A stretch of 13,877 bases of DNA, from the NCBI GenBank assembly GCA_049515175.1, contig JBEKUI010000103.1, positions 1 through 13,877 of the forward strand. The letters run 5' to 3'. Shown here piece after piece: positions 13,124 through 13,877 of the stretch. Under the pieces are notes generated by a model. The model was given only the letters and a program-made list of their open reading frames with translations. It did not search any database and was not told the DNA's origin. Position 1 is the first letter of the stretch, and the number at the start of each line of letters is the position of its first letter. The stretch is from JACQNR01 sp049515175 (GTDB taxonomy: Bacteria; Acidobacteriota; Terriglobia; UBA7540). Made by a program: the position numbers and the translations under genes.

Positions 13124-13146
13124 ATGATACAGTATCTGGGTATCAT
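13124..13146. promoter_or_regulatory. AT-rich operator-like dyad with three GTATC half-sites
   Basis: ATGATAC (13124-13130) and GTATCAT (13140-13146) are exact reverse complements nine bases apart. GATACAGTATC (13126-13136) is itself a perfect odd palindrome, so GATAC/GTATC occurs three times. TATCAT (13141-13146) could serve as a -10 (5 of 6). TTGTCA (13162-13167) could be a -35 for a later start, without a good -10. It lies 65-88 bases before ATG 13212. Operator role is inference. Confidence 0.4.
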
Positions 13147-13211
13147 ATTAAGAACCGCAGGTTGTCAAAGGCACACACTCTGCTCTACCTGCTAATTGTT
13201 GTTAGGGCTCT

Positions 13212-13820
13212 ATGAATTCCCAAGCCGTTCAGAAATATTGCACCCTGATGGGGGAAATTAAGCGGCGCACCACAGTGGCTCAGGCGCTTGCGAACGGCAT
13301 CACTCACGTTGTTTATAAGGCCACGACCATTGAGTCCATCTATCTCCAGTATAGAAAGATGTTGGAACTAATCGCACTTGGGTCGCTGGTGGCCAATAAG
13401 GAAGTGTTTTCGAGAGTTTATCAGGACTTCGCCAAATATTGGAATGCGGAGTTACTTGTGAAGGATATCGAGCGCGTGAACCCTGATTTCTATCCACGCC
13501 CCATTCTTCAGAAGCCGAGTGAGGTTCCCGGTCTCAAGATGGAGTGGTCCGACCGCCCCAATGACCATTTGACGAAAGATGAGCTGATAAAATTGTATAA
13601 GAAATGTGGTGCAATCATGCACTCCGGGAATCCTTATGGCTCGCAAGTCGATTACGCCTATTACGAGAGGATGGTTGCTCATTGGGGCACGCGGATCATG
13701 AACCTTCTCAATGCGCATTCCATCCGATTGGTAAACGACCCACATCTTTATCTGATTCAGATGGGTTCCAATGAAGAGGCCCCGAGCCATTATGTATTCG
13801 CCCCGTTTGACAAGCAATAG
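13212..13820 (+). CDS. Uncharacterised alpha-helical protein, weakly HEPN-like
   Basis: The protein has 202 residues, with no signal peptide or membrane segment. Helix-rich N-terminal half: MNSQAVQKYCTLMGEIKRRT, then TTIESIYLQYRKMLELIALG (38-57) and SLVANKEVFSRVYQDFAKYW (58-77). A middle segment VNPDFYPRPI (89-98) precedes KLYKKCGAIMHSGNPYG (127-143). The KCGAIMH stretch (131-137), followed by N140, P141 and Y142, recalls the R-x4-6-H motif of HEPN ribonuclease-like domains, but Lys replaces Arg, so the match is weak. I do not recognise a named family. The Shine-Dalgarno is poor (AGGG before GCTCT-ATG). Codon use and GC are visibly lower than in the hem and oxidoreductase genes, suggesting horizontal acquisition. 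It is monocistronic as far as the window shows, preceded by the GTATC dyad and followed by REP copy 3. Confidence 0.7.
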   Translation: MNSQAVQKYCTLMGEIKRRTTVAQALANGITHVVYKATTIESIYLQYRKMLELIALGSLVANKEVFSRVYQDFAKYWNAELLVKDIERVNPDFYPRPILQKPSEVPGLKMEWSDRPNDHLTKDELIKLYKKCGAIMHSGNPYGSQVDYAYYERMVAHWGTRIMNLLNAHSIRLVNDPHLYLIQMGSNEEAPSHYVFAPFDKQ

Positions 13821-13841
13821 CGGGTAGGCAGCACGGTCAGC

Positions 13842-13873
13842 GAGTAGCGCGGACCTGTTTTGTAGGTCCGCGG
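13842..13873. repeat. REP-like element, copy 3 (arms conserved, loop changed)
   Basis: It begins GAGTAGCGCGGACCTG as in copy 2. CGCGGACCT (13848-13856) pairs with AGGTCCGCG (13864-13872), but the loop is GTTTTGT instead of ACGGC. Conserved arms with a variable loop argue for selection on, or mobility of, the hairpin. It starts 21 bases after the preceding gene's stop and may continue beyond the window end. Confidence 0.8.
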
Positions 13874-13877
13874 CACT

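Overview
This GC-rich window looks like a chromosomal segment of a soil-type bacterium, most likely an acidobacterium. That assignment is inference, from the hem gene order, the secreted-protein repertoire and the many GC-rich palindromic and low-complexity intergenic repeats. There is no rRNA, tRNA or CRISPR to anchor it. Outside the accessory right end, the genes are typical high-GC coding sequence.

Left part (1-4733, all minus strand): a tetrapyrrole operon read right to left. It runs ccsA/hemX-like membrane protein, hemA (glutamyl-tRNA reductase), hemC (porphobilinogen deaminase), then cobA (uroporphyrinogen-III C-methyltransferase, cut by the window edge). A good extended -10 promoter (TGCTATAAT) lies just upstream of the ccsA-like gene. 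The operon gaps hold repeats, and the stop codons of both hemA and hemC lie inside repeat arms. Upstream is a Tat-exported metal-dependent hydrolase of the phosphotriesterase family with all six metal ligands. It is divergent from a Gfo/Idh/MocA NAD(P)-dependent oxidoreductase (4870-5802, plus).

Middle (5803-10433): a terminator-like stem-loop and a foldable leader precede a two-TM protein with a degenerate GGDEF domain. A nest of palindromic repeats then separates it from a convergent DUF302 gene. Next come two exported proteins: one with a signal peptide and an Asp-box (probable beta-propeller), and one lipoprotein of a conserved but uncharacterised family.

Right part (10484-13877): an accessory-looking block marked by three copies of a REP-like hairpin. 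The first two copies share 48 of 49 bases and bracket a winged-helix plus AAA+ ATPase gene. Then comes a small two-gene unit, a DUF4258-like protein followed by DUF2283. Its arrangement resembles toxin-antitoxin pairs, and its promoter placement suggests a leaderless or nearly leaderless transcript. Last is a lower-GC alpha-helical protein with a weak HEPN-like signature behind an AT-rich operator-like dyad, followed by the third REP copy. No function is shown for this block. It is the best candidate here for an undescribed accessory or defence-type module.
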